64,000 nt of DNA from Croceibacterium xixiisoli (lineage in GTDB: Bacteria > Pseudomonadota > Alphaproteobacteria > Sphingomonadales > Sphingomonadaceae), in NCBI RefSeq assembly GCF_009827305.1, contig NZ_WTYJ01000001.1:744001-808000 (forward strand). The letters run 5' to 3'. The notes beneath the pieces are model-generated. The model ran no database searches, was not told the origin of the DNA, and saw only the letters and a program-made list of their open reading frames with translations. Both the position numbers and the translations under genes were made by a program. Each line of letters starts with the position of its first letter. The stretch's first letter is position 1. Positions 35,485 to 45,068 of the stretch are shown here, in pieces.

Positions 35485-36153
35485 ATGGTTCGTGCGCTGC
35501 GCTATCTCATCTGGCTGATCGTCTGGTTCGTCGGCATCAGCCTGCTGCTGGTCATTCTCTATCGCTTCGTGCCGGTGCCGGTCACCGCCACCATGCTGAT
35601 GGACAAGAACGGCATCACCAAGGATTGGGAACCGCTCAGCCGGATCGACCGCAATCTGGTCTCCGCCGTGATCGCGGCGGAAGATGGCAAGTTCTGTTCG
35701 CACAGCGGCTTCGACACCGAAGCCATAGAAAAGGCGATCGAGCGCAATGCCCAGGGTGGCCGTATCCGGGGCGGCTCCACCATCAGCCAGCAGACGGCCA
35801 AGAATGTGTTTCTGTGGCAGGGCGGCGGCTATTTCCGCAAGGGGCTGGAGGCCTGGTTCACCCTGCTGATCGAGAATATCTGGGGCAAGCGGCGCATCAT
35901 GGAGGTCTATCTCAATGTCGCCGAAACCGGCATCGGCACCTATGGGGCGGAGGCTGGGGCGCAGCGCTATTACAAGCATTCGGCCGCCAGGCTGACCCCG
36001 ATGGAGGCCGCCCGCATGGCCGCCGCCCTGCCGCTGCCGAAAGAACGCTCGGTGGTCAGCCCGGGCGGCTTCACCCGCCGCTATGGCAACACCATCCGCG
36101 CCCGCATCGGCGTGGTCCGCCGTGACGCGCTGGATGCCTGCGTCTATGAATGA
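35485..36153 (+). CDS. mtgA: Monofunctional peptidoglycan glycosyltransferase
   Basis: MtgA polymerises lipid II into glycan strands. The 222-residue product has one N-terminal transmembrane helix (residues 8-27) and a GT51 domain: the catalytic glutamate E66 in AAEDGKFCSH, then GGSTISQQTAKNVFLW, RKGLEAWFTLLIE and RIMEVYLNVAE. The length fits stand-alone MtgA with no transpeptidase domain. Its last eight bases overlap the start of a GH25 lysozyme gene, pairing wall synthesis with wall cleavage. Confidence 0.96.
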   Translation: MVRALRYLIWLIVWFVGISLLLVILYRFVPVPVTATMLMDKNGITKDWEPLSRIDRNLVSAVIAAEDGKFCSHSGFDTEAIEKAIERNAQGGRIRGGSTISQQTAKNVFLWQGGGYFRKGLEAWFTLLIENIWGKRRIMEVYLNVAETGIGTYGAEAGAQRYYKHSAARLTPMEAARMAAALPLPKERSVVSPGGFTRRYGNTIRARIGVVRRDALDACVYE

Positions 36154-36871
36154 TCCTGCCCACAGCCGGCCCAAGGCGCGGCCGAAAAGCAGATTGGGCT
36201 GCGGCATCCTGATCGCCCCGCTGATCGTGCTGGCCGGGCTGGGCGCGCTGGGTTCCAAGGCCTGGGGCCCCTCGCGCGCCGATTATCCGGTGCAGGGTAT
36301 TGATGTCTCCCACCATCAGGGCGCGATCAACTGGCCGCAACTGCCGGGGCAGGGCGTGGACTTCGCCTATATCAAGGCCACTGAGGGCGCCGATTTCACC
36401 GATCCCGCCTTTGCCGCCAACTGGCAGGCGGCGGGCGCTGCGGGCGTGAAGCGCGGTGCCTATCACTTCTTCACCCTGTGCCGCCCGGGCGCCGAACAGG
36501 CCGCCCATTTCATCGCCACCGTGCCCGTGGAACCCGGCGTACTGGCCCCGGCGGTGGATCTGGAATTCCTCGGCAATTGCACCCAGCGCCTGAAGCCGAC
36601 CGATGTGCAGGGTGAACTGACCGCCTTCCTCACGGCGGTGGAGGCGCATTATGGCCAGCAGGCGGTGCTCTATCTGACCGGTGAATTCGATGAGGCGTAC
36701 GATATCAGCGCCCGCTTCGACCGACCGCTGTGGCTGCGCTCGCTGGTGTTCGAACCGCGCTTCGGCGCCCGACCGTGGACGATCTGGCAGGCCAGCAATT
36801 TCCGCCGCGTGGAGGGGATCAACGGGCGGGTCGACTGGAATGCGATGCGCGGGCCGGCAACCCCGCAATAA
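36146..36871 (+). CDS. Glycoside hydrolase family 25 (lysozyme-like) protein
   Basis: The 241-residue product has a basic cytoplasmic N-terminus, one membrane helix (about residues 20-36) and a GH25 muramidase domain. Key motifs are QGIDVSHHQGAINW with D53, FAYIKATEGADFTDPAF, and PAVDLEFLGNC with the acidic D138/E140 pair. Next to the wall synthase mtgA, it is likely a membrane-anchored muramidase acting on peptidoglycan in the periplasm. The start at 36146 overlaps mtgA by eight bases; the longer in-frame version would lie inside mtgA. Confidence 0.9.
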   Translation: MNDPAHSRPKARPKSRLGCGILIAPLIVLAGLGALGSKAWGPSRADYPVQGIDVSHHQGAINWPQLPGQGVDFAYIKATEGADFTDPAFAANWQAAGAAGVKRGAYHFFTLCRPGAEQAAHFIATVPVEPGVLAPAVDLEFLGNCTQRLKPTDVQGELTAFLTAVEAHYGQQAVLYLTGEFDEAYDISARFDRPLWLRSLVFEPRFGARPWTIWQASNFRRVEGINGRVDWNAMRGPATPQ

Positions 36872-37208
36872 ACTCCCCCACCGCTTGCGCTGAATATGTG
36901 GCGATCAGGGTGGAGAGCTTGAGCTCCTCCCATCACCGCGCCCGCTCCGCTCAGCCTGAGCTCGTCGAAGGCCACGCGCCAACCTTCGCCTCACGGGCCG
37001 ATGCAGTGGCTGTGCTTCGACAGGCTCAGCACGAACGGAGGTCGTGCAGCCGCTGGGCAACAAACCCACCCACAAAACAAAAACCCCGCCCGTCCTGAGC
37101 CTGTCGAAGGACAGCCACCACCGGCAGCCTCAGGCGGAGCACCCCGCCAATCCCTCAACACGCCCCGGACAAGCGGGGGTCGCAAATTCTATCAGGAAAG
37201 AAGCAGCC
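36872..37208. repeat. Intergenic region with three CCTGAGC..GTCGAAGG-type repeat copies
   Basis: No gene is evident in these 337 bases. Copies of a dispersed repeat occur at 36955-36971 (CCTGAGCTCGTCGAAGG), 37015-37029 (inverse orientation) and 37094-37110 (CCTGAGCCTGTCGAAGG). The alternating orientation lets copies pair into hairpins. REP-like elements of this sequence type are common between genes in sphingomonads. A run of A residues and Pro-codon-like sequence lies between the copies. Confidence 0.75.
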
Positions 37209-38477
37209 TCAGGCCGCTTCTTCCTTCTTCTTGCCTTCGCTGGAAACCACGCGGATCGGTTCCTTGCGGCCTTCCACCACGTCGCGGTCCACCACCACTT
37301 CGGTCACCCCGTCCATGTCGGGCAGGTCGAACATGGTGTCGAGCAGGATCGCTTCGACGATGGAGCGCAGGCCACGGGCACCGGTCTTGCGCTTGATCGC
37401 CTTCTGGGCAATCGCTTCCAGCGCATCGTCGGTGAAGGTCAGCACCACGTCTTCCAGATCGAACAGCCGGGCATATTGCTTGACCAGCGCGTTCTTCGGT
37501 TCGGTCAGGATCTGCACCAGCGCGGGCACATCCAGATCGTGCAGCGTGGCGATCACCGGCAGACGGCCGACGAATTCGGGGATCAGGCCGAATTTCAACA
37601 GATCTTCCGGTTCGCACTTCTGCAGCATTTCGCCGACCTTGCGCTTGTCCGGGCCGGCAACATGCGCGCCGAAGCCGATCGAACGCTTCTGCAACCGGTC
37701 GCCGATCACCTTTTCCAGGCCGGCAAAGGCGCCGCCGCAGATGAACAGGATGTTCGTCGTGTCGACCTGCAGGAATTCCTGCTGCGGATGCTTGCGGCCA
37801 CCCTGCGGCGGGACGGAGGCGGTCGTGCCTTCCATCAGCTTGAGCAGGGCCTGCTGCACGCCTTCGCCCGAAACGTCGCGGGTGATGGACGGATTTTCCG
37901 CCTTGCGCGTGATCTTGTCGATTTCGTCGATATAGACGATGCCGTGCTGCGCCTTTTCGACATTGTAATCGGAAGCCTGCAGCAGCTTGAGGATGATGTT
38001 CTCCACGTCCTCGCCCACGTAACCGGCTTCGGTCAGCGTGGTGGCATCGGCCATGGTGAAAGGCACGTCGAAGGTGCGCGCCAGCGTCTGCGCCAGCAGG
38101 GTCTTGCCCGAACCGGTCGGCCCGACCAGCAGGATGTTCGACTTCGCCAGTTCGACGTCGCCGGCCTTGCCGCTGTGCTTCAGCCGCTTGTAATGGTTGT
38201 GCACCGCGACGGAAAGCACGCGCTTCGCCCGGTCCTGCCCGATGACATAGTCATTCAGGACATTGCAGATTTCCTGCGGCGTCGCGATGTCGCCATCCTT
38301 GCGTCCGGCGATGGAGCCCTTGGCTTCTTCCCGGATGATATCGTTGCACAGTTCAACGCATTCGTCACAGATGAACACGGTCGGACCGGCGATCAGCTTG
38401 CGTACTTCATGCTGCGATTTGCCGCAGAAGCTGCAGTAGAGGGTGCTTTTGCTGTCAGATCCGCTCAATTTCGTCAT
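37209..38477 (-). CDS. clpX: ATP-dependent Clp protease ATP-binding subunit ClpX
   Basis: ClpX unfolds tagged proteins and feeds them to ClpP. The 422-residue product has the N-terminal zinc finger with C15, C18, C37 and C40 and the AAA+ core. Walker A is [15 protein letters not shown] and Walker B is [10 protein letters not shown]. The ClpP-docking IGF loop appears as SIGFGAHV, and the sensor-2 [10 protein letters not shown] helix ends the core. It lies 173 bases after clpP on the same strand. Confidence 0.97.
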   Translation of the reverse strand: MTKLSGSDSKSTLYCSFCGKSQHEVRKLIAGPTVFICDECVELCNDIIREEAKGSIAGRKDGDIATPQEICNVLNDYVIGQDRAKRVLSVAVHNHYKRLKHSGKAGDVELAKSNILLVGPTGSGKTLLAQTLARTFDVPFTMADATTLTEAGYVGEDVENIILKLLQASDYNVEKAQHGIVYIDEIDKITRKAENPSITRDVSGEGVQQALLKLMEGTTASVPPQGGRKHPQQEFLQVDTTNILFICGGAFAGLEKVIGDRLQKRSIGFGAHVAGPDKRKVGEMLQKCEPEDLLKFGLIPEFVGRLPVIATLHDLDVPALVQILTEPKNALVKQYARLFDLEDVVLTFTDDALEAIAQKAIKRKTGARGLRSIVEAILLDTMFDLPDMDGVTEVVVDRDVVEGRKEPIRVVSSEGKKKEEAA

Positions 38478-38650
38478 ACTTTCATCCCATCCGCGGTTGG
38501 GGATTCCGCAGGATTCGTAACCACAAATGTAATCCCCGGCGGTGCAATATCAATCTCGTACCGCATTGCGGCAGGAAGGTGACGATGCCCGAAGGGGCGG
38601 GGTTGCCAAAATACTACAATAGAATGGCACCACGCCCCTTTCCATAGGGT

Positions 38651-39343
38651 TTATTCCGGCGCGCCCCCGGTGCCGAGTTCGCTGCCTTCCGTTCCGCCTT
38701 CGGAACGATGGGCGAAAACGCGGTCGACCAGGCCGAACGCCAGGGCTTCGTCCGCTTCCAGGAAGGTGTCACGGTCCAGCGCCCGTTCGATTTCTTCCAG
38801 GCTGCGGCCCGTATATTTCACATACAGATCGTTCATCCGCCGGCGGATACGCAGGATTTCCTTGGCCTGGATCTCGATATCCGACGCCATGCCGCGCGCG
38901 CCGCCAGACGGCTGGTGCACCATGATGCGGGCATTGGGCAGGGCGATCCGCATGCCGGGTTCACCCGCGGCCAGCAGGAAACTGCCCATGGATGCGGCCT
39001 GTCCCACGCACAGCGTGGAAACCTTGGGCTTGATGAACTGCATGGTGTCGTGGATGGCCATGCCGGCCGTCACCACGCCGCCGGGCGAATTGATATACAT
39101 GCTGATGTCGCGGTCCGGATCCTCGCTTTCGAGGAACAGCAGCTGGGCCACGATCAGGCTGGCCATGTTGTCTTCCACCGGGCCGGTCACGAACACGATG
39201 CGTTCGCGCAGCAGGCGGCTGAAAATGTCGAAGCTGCGTTCGCCGCGGCTGGTGCTTTCGACCACGACCGGCACAAGCGCGCCCGTGATGGGATCAATCC
39301 GGAACTGGCCGTTGGCACCGATGGAGCCGTAAGGGTCGATCAT
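38651..39343 (-). CDS. clpP: ATP-dependent Clp protease proteolytic subunit ClpP
   Basis: ClpP forms the double-heptamer proteolytic chamber. The 230-residue product has the catalytic S118 in [11 protein letters not shown] and H143 in IMVHQP, with the aspartate further on, plus [17 protein letters not shown]. The C-terminus has a Gly/Glu-rich tail ([17 protein letters not shown]) slightly longer than average. It precedes clpX; trigger factor, normally adjacent, is separated from it by a TonB receptor pair. Confidence 0.97.
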   Translation of the reverse strand: MIDPYGSIGANGQFRIDPITGALVPVVVESTSRGERSFDIFSRLLRERIVFVTGPVEDNMASLIVAQLLFLESEDPDRDISMYINSPGGVVTAGMAIHDTMQFIKPKVSTLCVGQAASMGSFLLAAGEPGMRIALPNARIMVHQPSGGARGMASDIEIQAKEILRIRRRMNDLYVKYTGRSLEEIERALDRDTFLEADEALAFGLVDRVFAHRSEGGTEGSELGTGGAPE

Positions 39344-39484
39344 GCAAATCCTCTTGTCTTGAAGGTATGGCCTATGTCGCGTGTGGCAACGCCATGTTCA
39401 AGAGCAATGCGCAATGCACGGGGGGTAACCGGCATGATGACCCGGATCCGTACCGGTCCGGGCCATCATCAAGTCGCTCTGTTG

Positions 39485-40351
39485 TCAGCTTTTCGGCCGG
39501 TTGATCTGGCTGGCGATCATTTCGCCTCCGCTGCGCGATATCGACCACAGCCGGTCGGGAACGGCGGGATCCCAGTCGATCGCCTGCCCGTCATTGGCCG
39601 TGCCCAGCACGGCGATCAGCTTCAGCGTGCTGCCGGCTTCGGGCAGGGTCAGCACATAGACCTCGGGCCGGTCGTGCCCGGTGGCATAGATCAGCCCGTC
39701 CTCGCCCCAGCTCAGCCCCGAACAGCTGTAGGGCGCCATGCGCGCCAGCACTTCGGGCGGGAAGGCCCAGCTTTCCAGGATGCGGAACTGGTCGTCCATT
39801 CTGGTCAGCATGGTGTATTCATGGCCGCGTTCGGGCACGCCGCCCCGGCGGCTGTAATTGGCGAACACACCCCACCAGCTGTCCTTGTGCCGGTCCATCA
39901 CGGTCAGCGATCCGGGGCCGAAGCCCAGGCTGACCGTGCGCAGATGTGCCACCGGGCTGGTGGAGAAAATCTCCACCGCGCTGGTATGCGGCACCTGCGG
40001 ATAGTTGGAGGCGGCGCAGATCAGTTCCTCCCCCACCACGGTGCAGCTGTTCATATGCGGGAACTGCGCGCGAGATCCCTGCCAGCCATCCACCCGGCGG
40101 CCGGTGGCGATCTCGTATTTGCCGATCTGGTCGTTGTTGGTGGCAAACACATGGGTGCCGTCCGATGCCACGCCCTGGCGCGCCTCGGGCGCCGGAATGC
40201 TCAGCGTTACCGGCGCCGGCGGCGGGGAAGGGCTTTCCACCGTCAGCGCTGCGGGCTGGGCGTTTTCCTGCGCGTTCAGCAGGGCGGGGAAGGCGGCGCC
40301 GGCAAAAGCCAGCACCGCCACCGCGCGACGAAACGTCTGGGTCGCAGCCAT
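39485..40351 (-). CDS. Exported beta-propeller-like protein coupled to a TonB receptor
   Basis: The 288-residue product has a signal peptide (cleavage near LLNAQE), then a proline-rich segment. Repeated blade-like segments follow, such as GVASDGTHVFATNNDQIGKY, ICAASNYPQVPH, SWGEDGLIYATGHDRPEVYV and GQAIDWDPAVPDRLWSISRS, as in six- or seven-bladed propellers (SMP-30 or phytase-like). I cannot name the enzyme. The start overlaps the upstream TonB receptor stop by one base (TGATG), so the two are translationally coupled. It is probably a periplasmic or surface partner that processes or binds the receptor's ligand. This is inference from context. Confidence 0.75.
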   Translation of the reverse strand: MAATQTFRRAVAVLAFAGAAFPALLNAQENAQPAALTVESPSPPPAPVTLSIPAPEARQGVASDGTHVFATNNDQIGKYEIATGRRVDGWQGSRAQFPHMNSCTVVGEELICAASNYPQVPHTSAVEIFSTSPVAHLRTVSLGFGPGSLTVMDRHKDSWWGVFANYSRRGGVPERGHEYTMLTRMDDQFRILESWAFPPEVLARMAPYSCSGLSWGEDGLIYATGHDRPEVYVLTLPEAGSTLKLIAVLGTANDGQAIDWDPAVPDRLWSISRSGGEMIASQINRPKS

Positions 40352-42930
40352 CACCAGCGGAACGATCCGCCAACGAAATAGGTGCGGCCATAGCGTTCAT
40401 GCTGCGTCACCCAGTCGCGACGGTTGCCCTGATACTGACGGGTGGCTTCGTCGGTCAGGTTCTGGGCTTCGGCAAACAGGCGGAAATTGCGCGTCACATC
40501 CACCGCCACCTTGGCGTCCAGCCGCCGCAGATCGTCATTGTACTGGTCGGCCACGGCGATATCGCCGGCCGACAGCATGGCCCGGCCGGTGTGGTGATAG
40601 GCGACCGATGCCTCCACGATGCCCCGCTGATAGAACAGCTGTGCGCCCCACAGCAGCTTGGACTGTTCGGGGAAGCCGATCTTGCCGCGCGCCGGGTCCT
40701 TCAGCATCGCATCGATCAGCGTCAGGTTCAGGTTCACACCCAGGCCGGAAAGCGCGCCGGGCAGGAAGGTGAACTGATGCTGGTAGGATGCTTCCAGCCC
40801 CAGGATCTCGGCCTTTTCGGCATTCTGCCGCTGGGTGAAGCGCAGGATGTCATAGGTTTCGCCCAGGAAGCTGGCATCCTGAAGGGTGTAGCTCTGGGTG
40901 AAGATCGGATTGTCGATGAACTTGGCGAAGGCACCGATGCTCAGCATGCCACCCCGGGCGAAATACCACTCCGCCACGGCATCCAGCGCGTCGGAAGTAT
41001 AGGGGTTGAGCGCCGGATTGCCGCTGGTGACGTTGATCTCGCTGCTGTCGCCGGTGGAAATGATTTCCATCTCCCCGCCCGGCGACAGATCGCTGAACTG
41101 CGGCCGGCCGACGGCGCGGGAATAGGCCAGGCGCAGCACCACATCGTCGCGCGGCTCGATCCGCAGCACCACGCTGGGCAGCCAGTCGGTGTAGCTGCGC
41201 GAACCGGAGGTCGGCACCACATCGGTCCCGCCTTCCAGCAGATAGCCGGTTACGTCCAGCTTGGTGTGCTCGACCCGCAGACCGGCGGTCAGCGCGGCCC
41301 GGCCGAATTCGACATTGGCCATGGCATAGCCGGCATAGACCTCTTCGGTCAGGTTGAAGTCGGACAGGGTCTGATTGGCCAGCGATGTGGCATCGTTGCG
41401 CACGAACTGCGCATTGCCCAGCTTTCCTTCGGTGAAATCGCGGATCAGCTGCTCGTCGATCGTCGGCGTCACCAGATAGGGGCGGTCCTTGCCCGGGCGC
41501 ACGGTCACCGGCTCACCCGAAAGACCTTCCAGCGTGAAGCGGTTGGGCGCGGTGCCCCGGCCATAGCTGTCATTGGCCGAATCGAACGCCTTGTCGGTGG
41601 AACGCAGGTTCGCGCCGAACTTGACGAAGCTGTTCTCGCCGATCCCCGGCAATTGCCCGGTCACGTCGAACCGGCCCTGCCAGGTCTTTTCCAGCCCATA
41701 TTCATCCTGCTGGGTATAGGTGCGGAAACCCAGATCGGCCGGGGCCAGATATCCATCCACCGGCACGGCGGTGAACAGCTTGTCGGTGAAATCCACCTGC
41801 ACATCGCCGGGGTTGCCGCGGAACTGCCAGCTCTGGTTCGGCTCGATCACCTCGTTGCGGGTATGGGCGGCGCCGAAATCGATGGTCCAGATATCCGACA
41901 GCTCGGTCTTGCCGCCCGTCATGAACGACAGGATCGACTTTTCCTTGTATTCCAGCCGCAGGTCGGTGCGCTGTTCGCTGGTGCTGGCGAGGCCGGTCAG
42001 GCCGTTGGCGTCCCAGTCGATTTCGGAGAAATCTAGGCGGAAGCGCTGGCGATATTCATCCTCGGTGAACTTGGAATAGACGCCCCGGAAAAACAGCTCG
42101 GTCGAACCGCGCCGCCAGTCGAGCGATCCGGAAAAGCCCAGCCGTTCGCGCTTCAGCCGGTAATCGGTATATTTGATGTTGATCGGTACCGCGCCGCGTG
42201 CAGCCTCATCGTCCAGCGCCCAGTCGTCGGGATAGATGCCGTGGCTGTTGTAGGTGCGGTTGGAATAGCTGGCACCCAGCAGGATGCCGAATTCCCGGTC
42301 GGCGCCAAACCGCGTGCCAACGGTGATGTCGCCGCGCACCGGCTTGTCCTCGTCGCGCAGTTCCTGATACCCGATCTGGGCATTGGCCTGCAGGATGAAG
42401 GGCGTGTTGTAATCGAATGCGGTCTGGGTCACCAGATTGACGGTGGCACCGATGCCCTGGCCGATCAGGTCGGCGGTCTTCACCTTCGACACTTCGACGC
42501 GGTTGAGCAGCTGGCCGGACAGGATATCCAGCGGCAGGGCGCGGGTATTGCCATCCGGATTGCCGATCTCGAACCCGTTCAGCGTATAGCCGTTCAGGCT
42601 GGACGGCACGCCGCGCACGGCGACATAGCGGCCTTCGCCCTGGTCATATTGCACGCCCACGCCGGGCAGGCGTTCGATCACTTCGGCAATATTGCGGTCG
42701 GGCAGCTGGCCCATTTCATCGGCAGAGGCGACATCGACCAGGCCCAGCGCATCGCGCCGCTGATCGATCGCGCGCAGCTGCTGCGCGCGCTGGCCGCTGA
42801 CGACGATGGCCTCGCCGGCGCCGTCGATGATCTCGTCAGCGACAGGTGCGGAATCCTGGGCTGCGGCAGAAAAGGGGAGGGTGATGGCGAATGTGGCGGC
42901 GCAGACGCCGCACAGCAATTGAGCGCGCAT
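40351..42930 (-). CDS. TonB-dependent outer membrane receptor (TIGR01782-like)
   Basis: The 859-residue receptor starts with a signal peptide (cleavage after SAAAQ). A TonB-box-like EAIVVSGQRAQQ lies near residue 40. The plug domain contains QLPDRNIAEVIERLPGVGVQ, RYVAVRGVPSSLNGYTLNGF and LLNRVEVSKVKTADLIGQGI, in the style of the Xanthomonas/Caulobacter receptor group. The barrel ends in YFVGGSFRW with a terminal tryptophan. In this group the substrate is often a carbohydrate or phytate-like compound. It is coupled to a beta-propeller protein gene downstream. The pair sits between clpP and tig, interrupting the usual tig-clpP-clpX order. Confidence 0.93.
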   Translation of the reverse strand: MRAQLLCGVCAATFAITLPFSAAAQDSAPVADEIIDGAGEAIVVSGQRAQQLRAIDQRRDALGLVDVASADEMGQLPDRNIAEVIERLPGVGVQYDQGEGRYVAVRGVPSSLNGYTLNGFEIGNPDGNTRALPLDILSGQLLNRVEVSKVKTADLIGQGIGATVNLVTQTAFDYNTPFILQANAQIGYQELRDEDKPVRGDITVGTRFGADREFGILLGASYSNRTYNSHGIYPDDWALDDEAARGAVPINIKYTDYRLKRERLGFSGSLDWRRGSTELFFRGVYSKFTEDEYRQRFRLDFSEIDWDANGLTGLASTSEQRTDLRLEYKEKSILSFMTGGKTELSDIWTIDFGAAHTRNEVIEPNQSWQFRGNPGDVQVDFTDKLFTAVPVDGYLAPADLGFRTYTQQDEYGLEKTWQGRFDVTGQLPGIGENSFVKFGANLRSTDKAFDSANDSYGRGTAPNRFTLEGLSGEPVTVRPGKDRPYLVTPTIDEQLIRDFTEGKLGNAQFVRNDATSLANQTLSDFNLTEEVYAGYAMANVEFGRAALTAGLRVEHTKLDVTGYLLEGGTDVVPTSGSRSYTDWLPSVVLRIEPRDDVVLRLAYSRAVGRPQFSDLSPGGEMEIISTGDSSEINVTSGNPALNPYTSDALDAVAEWYFARGGMLSIGAFAKFIDNPIFTQSYTLQDASFLGETYDILRFTQRQNAEKAEILGLEASYQHQFTFLPGALSGLGVNLNLTLIDAMLKDPARGKIGFPEQSKLLWGAQLFYQRGIVEASVAYHHTGRAMLSAGDIAVADQYNDDLRRLDAKVAVDVTRNFRLFAEAQNLTDEATRQYQGNRRDWVTQHERYGRTYFVGGSFRW

Positions 42931-43092
42931 GGAATGACGATCCCTGAGATTGTTTTTTGCAGAAAGGCTCTGGGGCCTCTGCGCGCCGCCCTAGGGGCGC
43001 TGCATGTCAATCAGGGGTCATTCGGGTGACAATAGCATTACAGTGCGGCCACACCTTCGGCATCACCGGCCGGAAACTATCTGCTTGAAATG

Positions 43093-43115
43093 AAAAGAGG
43101 CGGCCAATGGCCGCC
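43093..43115 (-). terminator. Rho-independent terminator of tig
   Basis: On the minus strand GGCGGCC (43115-43109), loop ATT, GGCCGCC (43105-43099) is followed by TCTTTTC. It starts 25 bases after the tig stop codon. Confidence 0.88.
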
Positions 43116-43140
43116 CCTCCTTGTTCAAATTGAACTGGGA

Positions 43141-44733
43141 TCAGTCCTTGTCCGCCTTCTTGGCAGCGGGCTTCTTCGCGGCCGGCTTCTTGGCGGGCTT
43201 GTCCTCGCCTTCGGCCTTGGCGTCGTCAGCCTTGGCTGCGGCCTTCTTGGCCGGCGCCTTCTTGGCGGGCTTTTCTTCCGCTGCTGCTTCGGCGGGGGCG
43301 TCAGCTTCGGCTGCCGGTGCTTCAGCTTCTGCGGCGTCCTTCTTGGCGGCGGCCTTCTTCTTGGCCGGGGCCTTCTTTTCGGCCGGCTTGGCTTCCGCGC
43401 CACCTTCTTCCGCTTCGATCGCGGCTTCCAGCTCTTCGCGCGTCACTTCGCGTTCGGTCACTTCGGCCTTGTCGAACAGGAAATCGACAACCTTGTCTTC
43501 ATACAGCGGCGCGCGCAGCTGGGCCTGGGCCATCGGATCCTGCGACACGTAATCGACGAAGCGCTGGCGATCTTCCTGGCGATACTGCTGGGCGGCCTGC
43601 TGGATCAGCATGCGCATTTCCTGCTGGCTGACTTCCACGCCATTGGCCTGGCCGATTTCGGACAGCAGCAGGCCCAGACGCACACGGCGTTCGGCTATGC
43701 GGCGGTAATCGTCCTTCTCGGCTTCGATTTCCTTCATCCCTTCTTCGGGATTTTCCTCGCGCGCGATTTCATTGGTCAGCTGTTCCCAGATCTGGCCGAA
43801 TTCGGCTTCCACCATGGTCGGCGGAACTTCGAAATCGTGGTCGGCGGCCAGCTTGTCGAGCAGCTGACGCTTCATCTGGGTGCGGGTCAGGCCGGCAGAT
43901 TCCTGCTCCAGCTGAACCTTCATCAGCTCCTTCAGCTTGTCGAGGCTTTCCAGGCCGAGCGAGGTGGCGAATTCTTCGTCAACGACGGTTTCGGATTCGG
44001 TCTTCACCTGCTGCACCGTGATGGCGAACTGGGCTTCCTTGCCCTTCAGGTTTTCGGCCGGGTAATCTTCCGGGAAAGTGACGGTGATGGTCTTTTCCTC
44101 ACCGGTCTTCACGCCCACCAACTGTTCTTCGAAACCGGGGATGAATTGATTGGAACCCAGCACCAGCGGCGCGCCTTCGGCCTTGCCGCCTTCGAATTCG
44201 ACGCCGTCGATGCTGCCGACGAAATCGATGATCAGCTGGTCGCCATCGGCGGCCTTCTTGGTCTTGGCCGCATCCTTGTAGCTTTTCTGGCTGCCGGCCA
44301 GCTTGGCCAGCGATTCGTCCAGCGCTTCATCGCTGACCGGTACGACCAGGCGTTCCAGGGCCAGGCCGTCGATCGACGGTGCGGTGATTTCGGGCAGAAC
44401 TTCCAGTTCCACCGTCACTTCGGCATCCTTGCCTTCTTCATAGCCTTCGGCCAGGTCGACCTTGGGCTGCAGCGCCGGGCGCAGCTGCTTGTCGCGCATC
44501 AGCGTGTCGATCGATTCGCGCAGGCTGGCGTTCAGCGCTTCGGAATGCAGCGACGCACCGTGCATCTTGCGGATCAGATTGGTCGGCACCTTGCCCGGGC
44601 GGAAACCCGGCATGCGAACCTGCGGGGCAACTTTCTTCACCTCGGCGTCGATCCGCGCTTCGATGGAACTGGCCGGAATCGTCAGCGTATACGCGCGCTT
44701 CAGGCCTTCATTGGTCGTTTCGACGATCTGCAT
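43141..44733 (-). CDS. tig: Trigger factor with long Lys/Ala-rich C-terminal tail
   Basis: Trigger factor binds nascent chains at the ribosome exit tunnel. The 530-residue product has the ribosome-binding domain (MPGFRPGKVPTNLIRKMHG), the FKBP-like prolyl isomerase domain (DGDQLIIDFVGSIDGVEFEG to about residue 245) and the helical chaperone domain. The last roughly 87 residues, beginning near GGAEAKPAEKK, are a low-complexity tail of Lys, Ala, Pro and Glu that resembles histone-H1-like sequence. Ordinary trigger factors end near residue 430-450. The tail is predicted to be disordered. The start is the ATG at 44733; the in-frame extension runs through a tRNA gene. Confidence 0.95.
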   Translation of the reverse strand: MQIVETTNEGLKRAYTLTIPASSIEARIDAEVKKVAPQVRMPGFRPGKVPTNLIRKMHGASLHSEALNASLRESIDTLMRDKQLRPALQPKVDLAEGYEEGKDAEVTVELEVLPEITAPSIDGLALERLVVPVSDEALDESLAKLAGSQKSYKDAAKTKKAADGDQLIIDFVGSIDGVEFEGGKAEGAPLVLGSNQFIPGFEEQLVGVKTGEEKTITVTFPEDYPAENLKGKEAQFAITVQQVKTESETVVDEEFATSLGLESLDKLKELMKVQLEQESAGLTRTQMKRQLLDKLAADHDFEVPPTMVEAEFGQIWEQLTNEIAREENPEEGMKEIEAEKDDYRRIAERRVRLGLLLSEIGQANGVEVSQQEMRMLIQQAAQQYRQEDRQRFVDYVSQDPMAQAQLRAPLYEDKVVDFLFDKAEVTEREVTREELEAAIEAEEGGAEAKPAEKKAPAKKKAAAKKDAAEAEAPAAEADAPAEAAAEEKPAKKAPAKKAAAKADDAKAEGEDKPAKKPAAKKPAAKKADKD

Positions 44734-44797
44734 TTCTTGCCTTCCAAATACTAGGCGTCCGGCTGAAGCTTCCGGGACGTTCAGCGTGTTCGTGAAC

Positions 44798-44882
<85 letters not shown>

Positions 44883-45068
44883 TGACCGATGAAGCTTCGC
44901 AGGCCGGATGCCTGCAAAACAGGGAAGCGCCCTTATAAGGACAGGGCTCAAAGGGCAAGCGTAACGGCTCTGTCTTGCAATGGATATACGCTCTGGCGCA
45001 CCCGCGCGATCCCCGGGGCAGGGCCGACCGGATTGATTTTTGCCGCCCGCCATGGCTAAGCGCGGGGC

